This document shows positions 1 through 8,408 of a stretch of DNA of 64,000 nt, one piece after another. Source of the stretch: Acidimicrobiales bacterium. Its GTDB lineage: Bacteria; Actinomycetota; Acidimicrobiia; Acidimicrobiales; Aldehydirespiratoraceae. The position numbers and the translations under genes were made by a program. Within the stretch, counting starts at the first letter, position 1, and the number at the start of each line of letters is the position of its first letter. The notes under the pieces were generated by a model, which did no database searches, had not been told where the DNA came from, and saw only the letters and a program-made list of their open reading frames with translations. The DNA lies in contig JAWKIR010000003.1 in the NCBI GenBank assembly GCA_041394245.1, positions 1-64,000 of the forward strand. The letters run 5' to 3'.

Positions 1-842
1 GCTGCGGTCAGCGCTGCGGCGATCGTCTCCGTGTCGCGCATCTCGCCGATGACGATGACATCGGGGTCCTGGCGGAGCGCCTGACGCAACCCGCTGGGGA
101 AGTTCGATGCATCGTCGCCGATCTGGCGTTGGGTGACGAGGGCGACCGGTGTCGTGTAGCGATACTCGATCGGGTCCTCGAGGGTGATGACGTGCACGGC
201 GCGGTGACCGATGACCTGTTCGATCAGGGCGGCGATCGTCGTGGTCTTCCCCGATCCGGTCGCGCCCGTGAGGAGGAGGAGCCCTCGTGGCGCGCCGGCG
301 AGATCGGCCACCGCAGGGGGAAGCCCGAGGGCCTCGAGCGACGGAACGGTGTCGGGGAGAATGCGGAACGCCCCCGCCAGCCCGTCGTCGCGGCGGTACA
401 GGTTCATGCGCACCCGGGTGCCCGATCGAAGGGCGATGACACCGTCGACGCTGCCGTCGTCGCCCAGCCGGCCCCTGCCGGTGACGGCGAGCGCCGATTC
501 GAGAATCGTCGCGAGGTCGGCCGGCGTGAGTGCGTCGATGTCGGTGAGCGGGCGGATCAGACCGTCGTGTCGGAGGCTGGCACCCGAACCGGTCGAGAGG
601 TGGAGGTCGCTCGCGCCGCGACGCTCGGTCAGCTCGAGCAGGGCGCGCAGTCGAGGATCGACGTCCCTCGGGGGCGCCGGGCGGGCGGTGGCCGGTTCGG
701 GAGCGGTTGCGGCCGCGGCGACCGCAGCCAGTTCGTCCTCGAGCCAGGAGCGCGCGTCGTCGTCGAGGCCCCGCTCGTAGTGGGCGTGCTCGAGGCTGCT
801 CGTGGGTGTGGCCGAGTCCGGCCGGTCACTGTGGCGCGACAC
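1..842 (-). CDS. pilT: Type IV pilus retraction ATPase PilT (3' part cut by window edge)
   Basis: This is a hexameric cytoplasmic ATPase of the PilT/GspE superfamily, which depolymerises type IV pili and drives twitching. About 280 codons are visible. Residues 1-65 are a poorly conserved Ala/Pro-rich extension. The family domain follows (RGASDLHLSTG near 76-85). Walker A is GATGSGKT at 193-200, the Asp box is TLEDPIEYRY near 220-229, and Walker B is DVIVIGEMRD at 261-270. The C-terminus lies beyond base 1. The GTG start at 842 is chosen because GGAGG (849-853) sits 6 nt upstream. It is divergent from pilB at 949. GEMRD in Walker B and the lack of a tetracysteine loop in the visible part favour PilT over PilB. 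I am confident of the family. The retraction role is inferred from the family. Confidence 0.9.
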   Translation of the reverse strand, partial: MSRHSDRPDSATPTSSLEHAHYERGLDDDARSWLEDELAAVAAAATAPEPATARPAPPRDVDPRLRALLELTERRGASDLHLSTGSGASLRHDGLIRPLTDIDALTPADLATILESALAVTGRGRLGDDGSVDGVIALRSGTRVRMNLYRRDDGLAGAFRILPDTVPSLEALGLPPAVADLAGAPRGLLLLTGATGSGKTTTIAALIEQVIGHRAVHVITLEDPIEYRYTTPVALVTQRQIGDDASNFPSGLRQALRQDPDVIVIGEMRDTETIAAALTA

Positions 843-948
843 CAGGGACCTCCTTCGAATCACGGCAGTGTCGGCACGTTGCCGGTCGGCATGACGCCGA
901 GCAGAGGTTTCATGTTCCGAGGGCGGCGCTCTCATCGCGCGGCCGAGG

Positions 949-2670
949 GTGACGACACTGTGCGCGATGTCCACGATTCCCACTGTCGCGACCCGCCGCC
1001 GACTCGGCGAGATCCTCGTCGACCTCGAGTTGGTCACCGAGGAGGAGCTGTCGCGCGCGCTCGCGACACAGCGGGTGCAGGGCAAGCGTCTCGGCGAGGT
1101 GTTGCTCGAGGAGGGACTCATCCCTCCGACGGGCCTGCTCCGTGCGCTCGCCGAGCAGTTCGGCCTCGACTATCTCGAACTCGACGGTGCACCCGTCGAC
1201 CTGGAGCTCGTCCAGCGGATCCCGGCCTCGATCGCCGAGCGGCATCGCGCGGTGCCCGTCGCGGCCGATGGGGACGTGATCGTCGTCGCGATGGCCAACC
1301 CGGTCGACGTGGTGGCGAAGGACGACATCCGCAACATCCTGAGTGCCCCCGTCCGCACCGTGCTCGCCGATCCCGAACAGATCAGTCGGGTCATCGCCAG
1401 GGGCGCCTCCGCCGACAGCAAGGTGCGCGAGGTGCTCCTCGCCGCGGCCGACGATGTCGACGACGTCCCGATGGTCACGAGCTCGGCGGGCGACCCCGGT
1501 GCCGATGCGCCGATCGTGCGCTTCGTCGACCTGCTCCTCGCCAAGGCGATCCAGGAGCGAGCTTCGGACATCCACGTCGAGCCGTCGGGGTCGGGACTCC
1601 GCATCCGCTTCCGCATCGATGGGGTCCTGCACGACGCACTGGACCCGCCGCCCAGTCTTCAGGCCGGTCTTCTCGCCCGCATCAAGGTCATGACCGGACT
1701 CGACATCGCCGAGCGCCGGCTTCCCCAGGACGGTCGAGCCAGCGTCCAGGCGGGCGACGAGCGGGTCGACATCCGCGTCGCCACCGCGCCGACGGTCCAC
1801 GGCGAGAGCGCGGTCCTGCGGATCCTCCGCACGGATGCAGCACTCGCGTCGATCGATCGGGTCGGCCTTCTCCCTCCCCAGCTCGCGCCCCTCCAGTCGG
1901 CCCTCGATCATTCGTGGGGCATCGTTCTCGTCACCGGGCCGACCGGTTCGGGAAAGACCACCACGCTCTACGCCGCACTGCAGCAGCTGAACGACCCGGC
2001 TCGCAGCATCGTGACCGTGGAGGACCCGGTCGAGTACCGACTCGACGGACTCAAGCAGGTCCAGGTCAACACCAAGGCCGACCTGACGTTCGCTCGTGTG
2101 CTGCGCTCCTTTCTTCGCCTCGACCCCGACATCATGCTGGTCGGCGAGATCCGCGATGCCGAGACGGCGCAGATCGCGGTCGAGTCGTCGTTGACCGGGC
2201 ACCTCGTACTGTCGAGCGTCCACACCAACGGTGCGGCGTCCGCGCCGGTGCGGCTCGTCGAGATGGGCGTCGAGCCCTACCTCGTCGCGGCGTCCATCCG
2301 TGCGGTCACGGCGCAGCGACTGGTCCGCCGGGTCTGCACCGCGTGTGCGGTGCCCGAACGACTCGATCCGGCCCTGGTGGCAGCGATCGGCTTCCCGCTC
2401 GATCTGGTCGAGGAGGACGGCTCCGTCACGATTCGTCGGGGACAGGGTTGTGAGCGTTGCGCACGGACCGGGTTCCGTGGTCGTCTGGCGATCCACGAGG
2501 TCATGCCCTGGTGCGACGAGCTCAGCGATCTGGTCGTGCGTCGTGCGCCGGTGTTCGAGGTCCACAACGCCGCAGTCGCGGCCGGCCTCATGCCGATCCG
2601 CGAGGCGGGTCTGCGCCAGGTGATCGCCGGGCTGACCACGCCCGAAGAAGTTCTCGCCGCTGCGGGCTGA
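949..2670 (+). CDS. pilB: Type IV pilus assembly ATPase PilB/GspE
   Basis: This is the extension ATPase that powers pilin polymerisation at the inner face of the membrane. It is about 573 aa, the usual length for PilB. The N-terminal region (RRLGEILVDLELVTEEEL) is an MshEN/T2SSE_N domain, a fold that binds c-di-GMP in some relatives. Walker A is GPTGSGKT at 330-337 and Walker B is IMLVGEIRD near 395. The zinc tetracysteine motif is visible as C463-x2-C466 and C501-x2-C504. Start: GTG at 949 or ATG at 967 (MSTIPTV). Neither has a well-spaced ribosome site, and GAGG directly abuts the GTG. A diguanylate cyclase and two HDOD genes nearby make c-di-GMP control plausible but unproven. A hairpin follows the stop. 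Confidence 0.93.
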   Translation: MTTLCAMSTIPTVATRRRLGEILVDLELVTEEELSRALATQRVQGKRLGEVLLEEGLIPPTGLLRALAEQFGLDYLELDGAPVDLELVQRIPASIAERHRAVPVAADGDVIVVAMANPVDVVAKDDIRNILSAPVRTVLADPEQISRVIARGASADSKVREVLLAAADDVDDVPMVTSSAGDPGADAPIVRFVDLLLAKAIQERASDIHVEPSGSGLRIRFRIDGVLHDALDPPPSLQAGLLARIKVMTGLDIAERRLPQDGRASVQAGDERVDIRVATAPTVHGESAVLRILRTDAALASIDRVGLLPPQLAPLQSALDHSWGIVLVTGPTGSGKTTTLYAALQQLNDPARSIVTVEDPVEYRLDGLKQVQVNTKADLTFARVLRSFLRLDPDIMLVGEIRDAETAQIAVESSLTGHLVLSSVHTNGAASAPVRLVEMGVEPYLVAASIRAVTAQRLVRRVCTACAVPERLDPALVAAIGFPLDLVEEDGSVTIRRGQGCERCARTGFRGRLAIHEVMPWCDELSDLVVRRAPVFEVHNAAVAAGLMPIREAGLRQVIAGLTTPEEVLAAAG

Positions 2671-2707
2671 GTCCCGGCGAATCCAGCTCCTCGGAGCGAG
2701 TCGCGCC

Positions 2708-2730
2708 GCCGGCCGACATCGACGGCCGGC
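2708..2730. terminator. Hairpin between convergent pilB and HDOD gene
   Basis: A perfect 8-bp GC stem (2708-2715 with 2723-2730) has a 7-nt loop. It lies in the 87-nt gap between the stops of pilB and the convergent HDOD gene. There is no T-run on either side, so it is only a candidate bidirectional terminator. Confidence 0.45.
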
Positions 2731-2757
2731 AGCAGCCGGGGGTCGTGAGGAGCGGAC

Positions 2758-3621
2758 TCAGTCGGTGAAGCTCGCGACGACGTCGCTGGCGAGTTCGGCG
2801 GTGGTCGCCACGAGCGACGGCAGCTTCGAGGCCGCGATCCCGACGGCGGCCGCGTGCACCTCGGCGTCGACGAGCCACGGAGAGACGTCGTCCTCTTCCG
2901 GGTCGTCGGACAGGTCGTCGACGGCGTGGGCGAGATGATCGGCGAGCATCAGGGCGTGGGTGAACGAGTCCGCCGACGTGGCGTGATGCTGCATGAGCGC
3001 AGTCTGGACGCTGACCGGAAGGCCCCACGTGCGGACGACGACGCCGCCGACCTCGCCGTGGTCGATACCCAGTACCTGGCGTTCGGCCTCCCAGACGCCG
3101 ATGCCGTCCATGGCCGCCGCATCGACGATCGAGTCGGTGAGCGCGGGCGGGAGACACTTGGCGATCACGATCTTGCCGACATCGTGCAGGAGGCCGGCTG
3201 TCGAGATCATCGGCGCGACGGGTTGGGTCGCCGCCTTCCTGATGACATCGCCGGCCACCGACGCGGTCACGGCATGACGCCACAGGTCGTTCGGGCCGAG
3301 CCCGTACGCGGGCACGGCCCCGGAGAGGCGACTCTGCATCGTGCGTCGCATCGCGATCTCCACGATCGCGTTGGCACCGATGCGGGCGGCGGCCTGCTTG
3401 AGATCGCCGATCACCGAGCGCGAGGCCGACATGACCGAGTTCGCACGGATCAAGACGTCGGCGGCAAGGGCGGGATCGTGGGTGATCACGTCGACGATCG
3501 CCGCGGCGTCGTAGTCCGATGACGAGACCAGGCTCATCAATCGGGAGATGGATGCCGGGAGCGGCTCGATCGTGTCTGCTGCCGCGATGATGTCGGTCCG
3601 GCTGATCAGTGCGCTGTCCAT
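2758..3621 (-). CDS. HDOD domain signalling protein
   Basis: This is a 287-aa, single-domain HDOD protein. The domain is a degenerate HD relative without phosphohydrolase activity, often found in regulators of motility and c-di-GMP networks. The family core is visible as EPLPASISRLMSLVSS, then THDPALAADVLIRANS, then LLHDVGKIVIAKCLP in the C-terminal half. The ATG at 3621 is preferred because AGGGA precedes it at good spacing; upstream in-frame codons give an unconserved extension. It lies between pilB and the minor-prepilin genes, so a role in pilus regulation is inferred from position. A second HDOD protein, fused to GGDEF, is encoded at 11093-12601. Confidence 0.8.
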   Translation of the reverse strand: MDSALISRTDIIAAADTIEPLPASISRLMSLVSSSDYDAAAIVDVITHDPALAADVLIRANSVMSASRSVIGDLKQAAARIGANAIVEIAMRRTMQSRLSGAVPAYGLGPNDLWRHAVTASVAGDVIRKAATQPVAPMISTAGLLHDVGKIVIAKCLPPALTDSIVDAAAMDGIGVWEAERQVLGIDHGEVGGVVVRTWGLPVSVQTALMQHHATSADSFTHALMLADHLAHAVDDLSDDPEEDDVSPWLVDAEVHAAAVGIAASKLPSLVATTAELASDVVASFTD

Positions 3622-3706
3622 CGGTTCCCTGCTAGTCGAGAGTTCTGTCGTTCCAGTGTCGGCCTCAGCGGCCTCGGGTTGAGCCTTTCGGCCACTTCGC
3701 GCCGTG

Positions 3707-4732
3707 TCATGGTCGGGTTGTCCGCCACTCGGTGATCCGCCACCCACCGAAGCCGAGCGCGACGAGATCGTCGCTCCACCTGCCGGTCAGCTCCGATCCG
3801 TCGGCGCTGCGCAGCGTCCCTACGGCGATCGTGCCCTCCCAGCGCAGTCCGTCCGTGCGGAGCCCACCGTCGGAGCCGGTGAGAATGCCGTGGAACTCGC
3901 TCTTGCGCGCGGTGACCGCCGCGTCCGAGCGCGAATCGGTGCGGATGAAGAAGTCGGCGGGCGAACCGCCCACGTTGACGACCGCGCCCTCGAGTACCAG
4001 CTCGACGTCGGCACCGAAGGAGAGCGTCACCTGGCCGTCGGCGGCCACCTCGCCCGTGATCACGATCGATCGGGGCGACGCGCAGATGTAGTCGTAGCCT
4101 CCGGCGAGTTTCCCCGTGATCGCGCCGTCGACGGCGGGGCAGGGGGCCTTCGGGAGTTCCGGGGGCGCGATGGCGATGTCGGTCGGTTCGACCTCGATCG
4201 GGTTCGAGCAGCCGTTGCACTGCGCCGACGGCCCGATCAGTTCCTGTACGTCGCCGAGCGACCGACCGGCGAACGTCGCCTCGCCCCTGATGCCGACCCT
4301 GCCCTCGACGAGTCCGCTGAGCGGTCCGGTCTTCGCGTCGTTCACGACCAGGGTGTAGGGCGACAGTGGTTCGCGGGACACGATGATCTGTCCTGCGATC
4401 CGGTCGTCGTCGGTCCTGGCGTCGATTCGAACGGTCCAGCGTTCGTCGCCGGGCGTGGCCACGAGCGACCACCGGCCGCCGGTCGCCGTGCCCGAATCGG
4501 TGAACTCACGGGTTGCTCCGGCCACGATCTCGGCCCAAGCCTCGGCGACGGCGATCTCGATCAGCTGGTCGCCTTCGGTCCGGTCGACGAGCCGTTCGGC
4601 TCGACGTACTTCGGCCTGGGCGTTGGCGAGGAGGGCCGCTCCGAGCAGGGCGACGAGGGCGAGCGCCGCCACGGCGATGAGCAGCGCGGCGCCGCGGTCG
4701 GTGGCGGGAGAGCGGTCGGGTGCGCGCCTCAT
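3707..4732 (-). CDS. PilX/GspK-like minor prepilin or pilus assembly protein
   Basis: This 341-aa protein starts with a short basic leader ending in DRG, followed by a hydrophobic helix (AALLIAVAALALVALLGAALL). This is a class III prepilin N-terminus cut after Gly. Residue +5 is Ile rather than the usual Glu, as is typical of PilX/GspK-type tip pilins. The rest is a large exported Gly/Ala/Asp-rich domain with a Cys pair near CNGCSNP that I cannot assign. The start at 4732 overlaps the stop of the upstream prepilin gene by 4 nt (ATGA). It is the last gene of a three-gene minor-pilin operon. The tip or initiation role is inferred from the N-terminus and context. Confidence 0.7.
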   Translation of the reverse strand: MRRAPDRSPATDRGAALLIAVAALALVALLGAALLANAQAEVRRAERLVDRTEGDQLIEIAVAEAWAEIVAGATREFTDSGTATGGRWSLVATPGDERWTVRIDARTDDDRIAGQIIVSREPLSPYTLVVNDAKTGPLSGLVEGRVGIRGEATFAGRSLGDVQELIGPSAQCNGCSNPIEVEPTDIAIAPPELPKAPCPAVDGAITGKLAGGYDYICASPRSIVITGEVAADGQVTLSFGADVELVLEGAVVNVGGSPADFFIRTDSRSDAAVTARKSEFHGILTGSDGGLRTDGLRWEGTIAVGTLRSADGSELTGRWSDDLVALGFGGWRITEWRTTRP

Positions 4733-5262
4733 GCACAAGCCCCCGCGTCGTTCTCGACCCGAAGGGCGCTGGCGCGAACGGCCGTCCAGTCGTCGCCGAC
4801 CAGCGTCAGCTCGACGAGTCGAGTGCACCACCGGACGGCGTTCGCGTCGTCGGGGTCCACCTTCGATCCGTTGGCCCCCTTGAGGATGAACCCGCTCGAG
4901 TCGTCGAGTCCGACCGCCATCGTCCTCGGTGTCGGACGCGGATCGGCGACGCGGAGCAGTGTCTCGCCCTTCACGTACCAGGCCACCTTGGCCGAATCGG
5001 AGACGAGGGTCACGGCGGTCACTCGCCCGCGGCTGGTCATCACCTCGACATGGCCGGCCTCGCGTACGTCGCGGGAGAAGAGGTCGGCGGCCAGCGCGAC
5101 ATCCGGCTCGATCGTGTCGTCGGGGGTGGCGCGGGCGGCGCTGGTCATCAACTGGGCGAGCAACCCGGCCGCCATGGCCGCGAGCAAGACCCCGACGACG
5201 GCCTCCACGAGCGTGGTGCCGCGGTCGCCGCCGGCGCCGGTCGGAGCGGTCCTCCGCCTCAT
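4729..5262 (-). CDS. PilW/GspJ-like minor prepilin
   Basis: This 177-aa protein has a type IV prepilin signal: a basic leader (MRRRTAPTGAGGDRG), then TTLVEAVVGVLLAAMAAGLLA with Glu at +5. A prepilin peptidase should cut after Gly15 and methylate the new N-terminus. The globular part has a pilin-like alternation of strands and ends with a Cys pair (RWC ... GACA). It overlaps both neighbours by ATGA, so the three minor-pilin genes are translationally coupled. Upstream in-frame sequence (to 5979) is open but runs antisense to other genes and is not part of the gene. No obvious major pilin gene is present in the window. Confidence 0.75.
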   Translation of the reverse strand: MRRRTAPTGAGGDRGTTLVEAVVGVLLAAMAAGLLAQLMTSAARATPDDTIEPDVALAADLFSRDVREAGHVEVMTSRGRVTAVTLVSDSAKVAWYVKGETLLRVADPRPTPRTMAVGLDDSSGFILKGANGSKVDPDDANAVRWCTRLVELTLVGDDWTAVRASALRVENDAGACA

Positions 5263-5819
5263 CGCGACACTGCGGCGTCGGGTCGTCGGAGCGCGCTGTC
5301 CAGCCGGAGTCGGGCGGTTCGTTCGCCCTCGGCCCACTCCACGATCACGATCGCGTTGCGCCAGGCGGCGCTCCCCGGGTCGGTGATGTGTGTGGTGACG
5401 GTGAACTCTCGACCGTCTCGGACCTGGTCGACACGGGCAGGAACGCCGCCCTTGCCCTGCACCGTGGGTCGTCCTTCGAAGTCTCGCAGCGCGCCCTTGC
5501 TCTCGGGGTCGATCGCTGCGGTGTCCCATGGCCGCAGCCGCAGTTCCTCGAGCGAGTTGGTCGCGAGCTCGAGGGCGATCTCGCGATGGGCGACCGTGGC
5601 CTCGGTGCGCGCCGAAGTGACCGAAAGCCGTCCCCAACTGATGACGGCGATCGCCACGAGGGCCAGCGCGACCACCGCTTCGAGGATGGACCGACCGGCG
5701 TCGTCGCCGACCGCCGTGGTCGCACACGGAGTGGTGAGCCGGTTCACCGCCGCAGCATCGGGTCGTTGGTTCGAGAGCGCATGATCCGAACGGGCCATCG
5801 CGGTCGGCCCCGAGGTCAT
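5259..5819 (-). CDS. PilV-like minor prepilin
   Basis: This 186-aa protein is the first gene of the minor-pilin operon. A prepilin cleavage motif lies unusually deep, after Gly42 (DDAG, then RSILEAVVALALVAIAVISW, with Glu at +5). The leader would be 42 residues from the start used here. In-frame alternatives are the ATG at 5798 and a GTG nearer the motif. None has a clear ribosome site, so the true leader may be shorter. The remainder is a short beta-rich exported domain (GREFTVTTHITDPG). It is divergent from pilM, with a roughly 100-nt intergenic region that presumably carries both promoters. Confidence 0.72.
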   Translation of the reverse strand: MTSGPTAMARSDHALSNQRPDAAAVNRLTTPCATTAVGDDAGRSILEAVVALALVAIAVISWGRLSVTSARTEATVAHREIALELATNSLEELRLRPWDTAAIDPESKGALRDFEGRPTVQGKGGVPARVDQVRDGREFTVTTHITDPGSAAWRNAIVIVEWAEGERTARLRLDSALRRPDAAVSR

Positions 5820-5917
5820 CTTCTTCGAATCGCCGCACTTCCGTCCGTTTCGAGCTGATGTCGGTCAGAAGCATGCCGACACTCGTCCCGATCCAACGCG
5901 GAAGGAGGTTGCCCGGC

Positions 5918-7537
5918 ATGCACAGACGTCGATCCCGCTCGACCAACATCGTCGGCGTCGTGCTCGACGGCGACGTCATTCGGGGAACCCAGATTCGTCA
6001 CGGCATCGCCCATCCCCGGTCGGTGCAGTGTGCGGAGATCGCGATCGATCCGGCGATCACCGACCATGGTCGTATCGTCGACCACGAAGCGTTCTCCGTT
6101 GCCCTGCGGTCCCTGTGGAAAGAGGGCGGTTTCCGGACCCGCCACGTGGCCTTCGGCATCGACGGCCGTGATGCGACCTTCCGACGCCTCGCCGTCCCGA
6201 CCACGCTCGCCGACGACGTGGTCGACGCGGCGCGCTACGAGCTGAGCACCTATCTCCCCTATCCGCTCGACGAGGCGATCACGACGGTGCAGGAGGTGGC
6301 ACGCGACGAAGAGAGTGTCGATGTGGTCGTCGTCGCGGTGCGGCGCCGCACGGTCGAGGACCTCGCCGACGCGGTGGCCCAGGCCGGCTTGAAACTCCGC
6401 GACGTGACCCTCTCGTCGACTGCGCTCGGCATCGGCGCCTCCGGCTCCTCCGACAGCACCATCGTCAGCGTCGACGGGGCCAGCACGACGATCGTCGTCC
6501 GCCGCAACGGGAGGGCGACGGTCACCCGCGTCCTGACCGGTGGCGGTGGTGACCGGTCCGTGCAGGCGGCGGACGAACTCGAAGAGGCGTTGGCCAGCGT
6601 CGATCAGTTCCGTCTCGGCCTCGGTGCCCGCGTGGCGGAGAACACCGATCCGCGGGTACGCCGCTTCCGGACCGTGGCCGAAGAGGTCGCCGCGGCGATT
6701 CGTTTCGAGGAGTCGCAGCAGCACGGCGACGCACTCGGACTCGGGGTCGAACTCACGGGCGCGTACGGTGCCGACGAGACGCTGGTGTCGTTGATGGCGG
6801 CGGGTGTCGACGCCCCCGTCTCGGTCGTCGACACGCCGAGTTGGTGGCCGGCGCAACACTCCTTTGCCGCATTCATGACCGCAGCCGGCGTCGCGCTCGG
6901 CTCGTTCGACCGGGTGCCCGGCATCGTGCACCTCGACGTGCCCTCGATCACCGAGCGAGACCGCAAACGTCGCGATCTCAGGGTGGGCATCATCGCCGGA
7001 GTCCTCGCGCTCGTCCCGGTCGTGCGTCTGGTCGAGACGGCTCGTGCCGACGCGGACATGGCCGACGAGCGGGCGACGGCCGCGGAGGTGCAGGCCGACG
7101 TGCTCGCGGCACAGGCCGACACGTTCGACGAGATCTCCGAGCTCTACGCCGATGTGCAGGTCCAGCGCAGTGTTCGCGTCGACGCCCTCTCCGGCGAAGT
7201 GTGGTTCCAACGGGTGCTCGACGAAGTAGCCGAGACCATCCCCGATGAGACCTTCCTCACCGGGCTGACGCTGCGGCGTCCGCTTGCAACTTCGCTGGGT
7301 GAGCAGGAGGACGCGACGGCGACCTTCAGCGGCGTCGCCCTGGACCAGGGCGGAGCCGCGCAATGGTTGCTCGCCGTCGAATCCCTCGACCTGATCGACG
7401 ATGTGTGGCTCGTCCAGTCCACGGCATCCGTCTACGGAGAGAACGAGCTACCGGTGGTGGCGTTCGTGGGGGAGGGGAAGCTCACCCCTGACGCGGCGAC
7501 ACCTCGTTCGCTCGGCCTCGACGAGGAGGCATCGTGA
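5918..7537 (+). CDS. pilM: PilM-PilN fusion, type IV pilus alignment-complex protein
   Basis: This 539-aa protein joins two pilus proteins normally encoded separately. Residues 1-340 match PilM, an actin-like ATPase fold (NIVGVVLDGDVIRG, HVAFGIDGRDATFRRLAVP, SVDGASTTIVVRRNGRA). After a linker, a single membrane helix (GIIAGVLALVPVVRLVE) begins a PilN-like part. It has a coiled-coil-prone segment rich in Ala/Asp/Glu and a periplasm-type ferredoxin-like domain (VWFQRVLDEVAETIP ... FLTGLTLRRP). The ATG at 5918 is chosen because GGAGG lies 9 nt upstream. The next gene, pilO, overlaps by GTGA. In two-gene systems PilN binds PilM through a short N-terminal cytoplasmic peptide; here the covalent link replaces it. 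Confidence 0.82.
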   Translation: MHRRRSRSTNIVGVVLDGDVIRGTQIRHGIAHPRSVQCAEIAIDPAITDHGRIVDHEAFSVALRSLWKEGGFRTRHVAFGIDGRDATFRRLAVPTTLADDVVDAARYELSTYLPYPLDEAITTVQEVARDEESVDVVVVAVRRRTVEDLADAVAQAGLKLRDVTLSSTALGIGASGSSDSTIVSVDGASTTIVVRRNGRATVTRVLTGGGGDRSVQAADELEEALASVDQFRLGLGARVAENTDPRVRRFRTVAEEVAAAIRFEESQQHGDALGLGVELTGAYGADETLVSLMAAGVDAPVSVVDTPSWWPAQHSFAAFMTAAGVALGSFDRVPGIVHLDVPSITERDRKRRDLRVGIIAGVLALVPVVRLVETARADADMADERATAAEVQADVLAAQADTFDEISELYADVQVQRSVRVDALSGEVWFQRVLDEVAETIPDETFLTGLTLRRPLATSLGEQEDATATFSGVALDQGGAAQWLLAVESLDLIDDVWLVQSTASVYGENELPVVAFVGEGKLTPDAATPRSLGLDEEAS

Positions 7538-8172
7538 TGTCGTCTCGGCTTCTCCGCCTGGCCGGGCCGGCTGTCGCGGTGGTCGTCGTCGGCGCCGCGA
7601 TCGGATGGTTCCCGGCCCGATCGGATGCATCGCAGGCCGAGGCGCGGACCGAGTCCGCCCTCCGGCTGGTCGACGATCTGACCTGGGAGATCGACGACCT
7701 CGACGTTGCCGTCTCGTCGGTCGATGAACTGCGCGACGAACAGGCGCGTCACGCGGCGGAGGTTCCCCCGGATCTTCAGCTGGCCGAGTTCATCCTCGAC
7801 CTCGAGGCCCTCTCGATCGAGGTGGGCATCGACCTGGTCGACATCATCCCGACGTCGACGCTGAACTCCTTCGACGATCTCGCAACGCCGGTGGGAACGT
7901 CCAGCGTCATCATCGCCGTGGCGCTCAACGGCGGTTTCGCCGAGACAATCCGGTTCCTGGACGGACTGTCGCATCTTCCCCGTCTCGTCGTGGCCGAGGC
8001 GATCGCGGTCGGGTTCGATGAGGTGAGCGGCACGCTCGCGATCGATCTCGAGCTGCGGGTCTTCACCACCGACGAACTCGTCCCGGTCGACGACGAACTC
8101 TTCGATGAGTTCGACGATGCCGGTCTGGACGAGTTCGACGATGTCGGCATCGACGAGGGGAGCGTCTCGTGA
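7534..8172 (+). CDS. pilO: Type IV pilus assembly protein PilO
   Basis: This 212-aa protein has one N-terminal membrane helix (LAGPAVAVVVVGAAIGWF), a helical segment (residues 30-75) and a ferredoxin-like exported domain (VIIAVALNGGFAETIRFLDGL ... LRVFTTDEL). The C-terminal tail is very acidic, with repeats of the type DEFDDAGLDEFDDVGID. PilO pairs with PilN to align the inner-membrane platform. The GTG at 7534 overlaps the pilMN stop by 4 nt, with GAGGAGG upstream; ATG at 7537 is an equal alternative. Assignment rests on topology, length and position directly after pilM-N. Confidence 0.8.
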   Translation: MMSSRLLRLAGPAVAVVVVGAAIGWFPARSDASQAEARTESALRLVDDLTWEIDDLDVAVSSVDELRDEQARHAAEVPPDLQLAEFILDLEALSIEVGIDLVDIIPTSTLNSFDDLATPVGTSSVIIAVALNGGFAETIRFLDGLSHLPRLVVAEAIAVGFDEVSGTLAIDLELRVFTTDELVPVDDELFDEFDDAGLDEFDDVGIDEGSVS

Positions 8173-8408
8173 GCGGTTCACGGATCTTCGTGGTCGGCGG
8201 GCTCGTCGCCGCGGCATGGATGGGTCGCGGGCTGGTGATGCCCGACGAAGGGTCGGACGTCGAGCCGCCCGCGCCGGTCGGCCGCTATGTCGAGGCCGAA
8301 CCGGTGGATGTGTCATGGGAACCGACGCCCGACGTCCGCGACCCCTTCGCACCGCTCGTATTGCCGGGTGATGCGCCGGTGGACGCGGAGAACCCCACAG
8401 TCGGATGA
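8169..8408 (+). CDS. Short PilP/GspC-like pilus protein
   Basis: This 79-aa protein has a short hydrophobic N-terminus (RIFVVGGLVAAAWMG), a Pro/Glu-rich linker and the sequence VRDPFAPLV. The last resembles the (R)DPFxP signature at the start of the PilP and GspC domains. The folded homology-region domain that follows in PilP is absent, so only the tether and signature remain. It overlaps pilO and the downstream diguanylate cyclase gene by 4 nt each, so it is translated as part of the pil operon. The PilP link is inferred from the signature and gene order. It could instead be an unrelated small membrane protein. Confidence 0.5.
   Translation: MSGSRIFVVGGLVAAAWMGRGLVMPDEGSDVEPPAPVGRYVEAEPVDVSWEPTPDVRDPFAPLVLPGDAPVDAENPTVG

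Noticed and set aside
129..2453. Long open frames antisense or out of frame to real genes (e.g. 129-2453 and 41102-44455)
   Set aside because: High-GC third positions leave shadow frames open. They are Arg/Pro/Ala-rich, have no family motifs and overlap well-supported genes.
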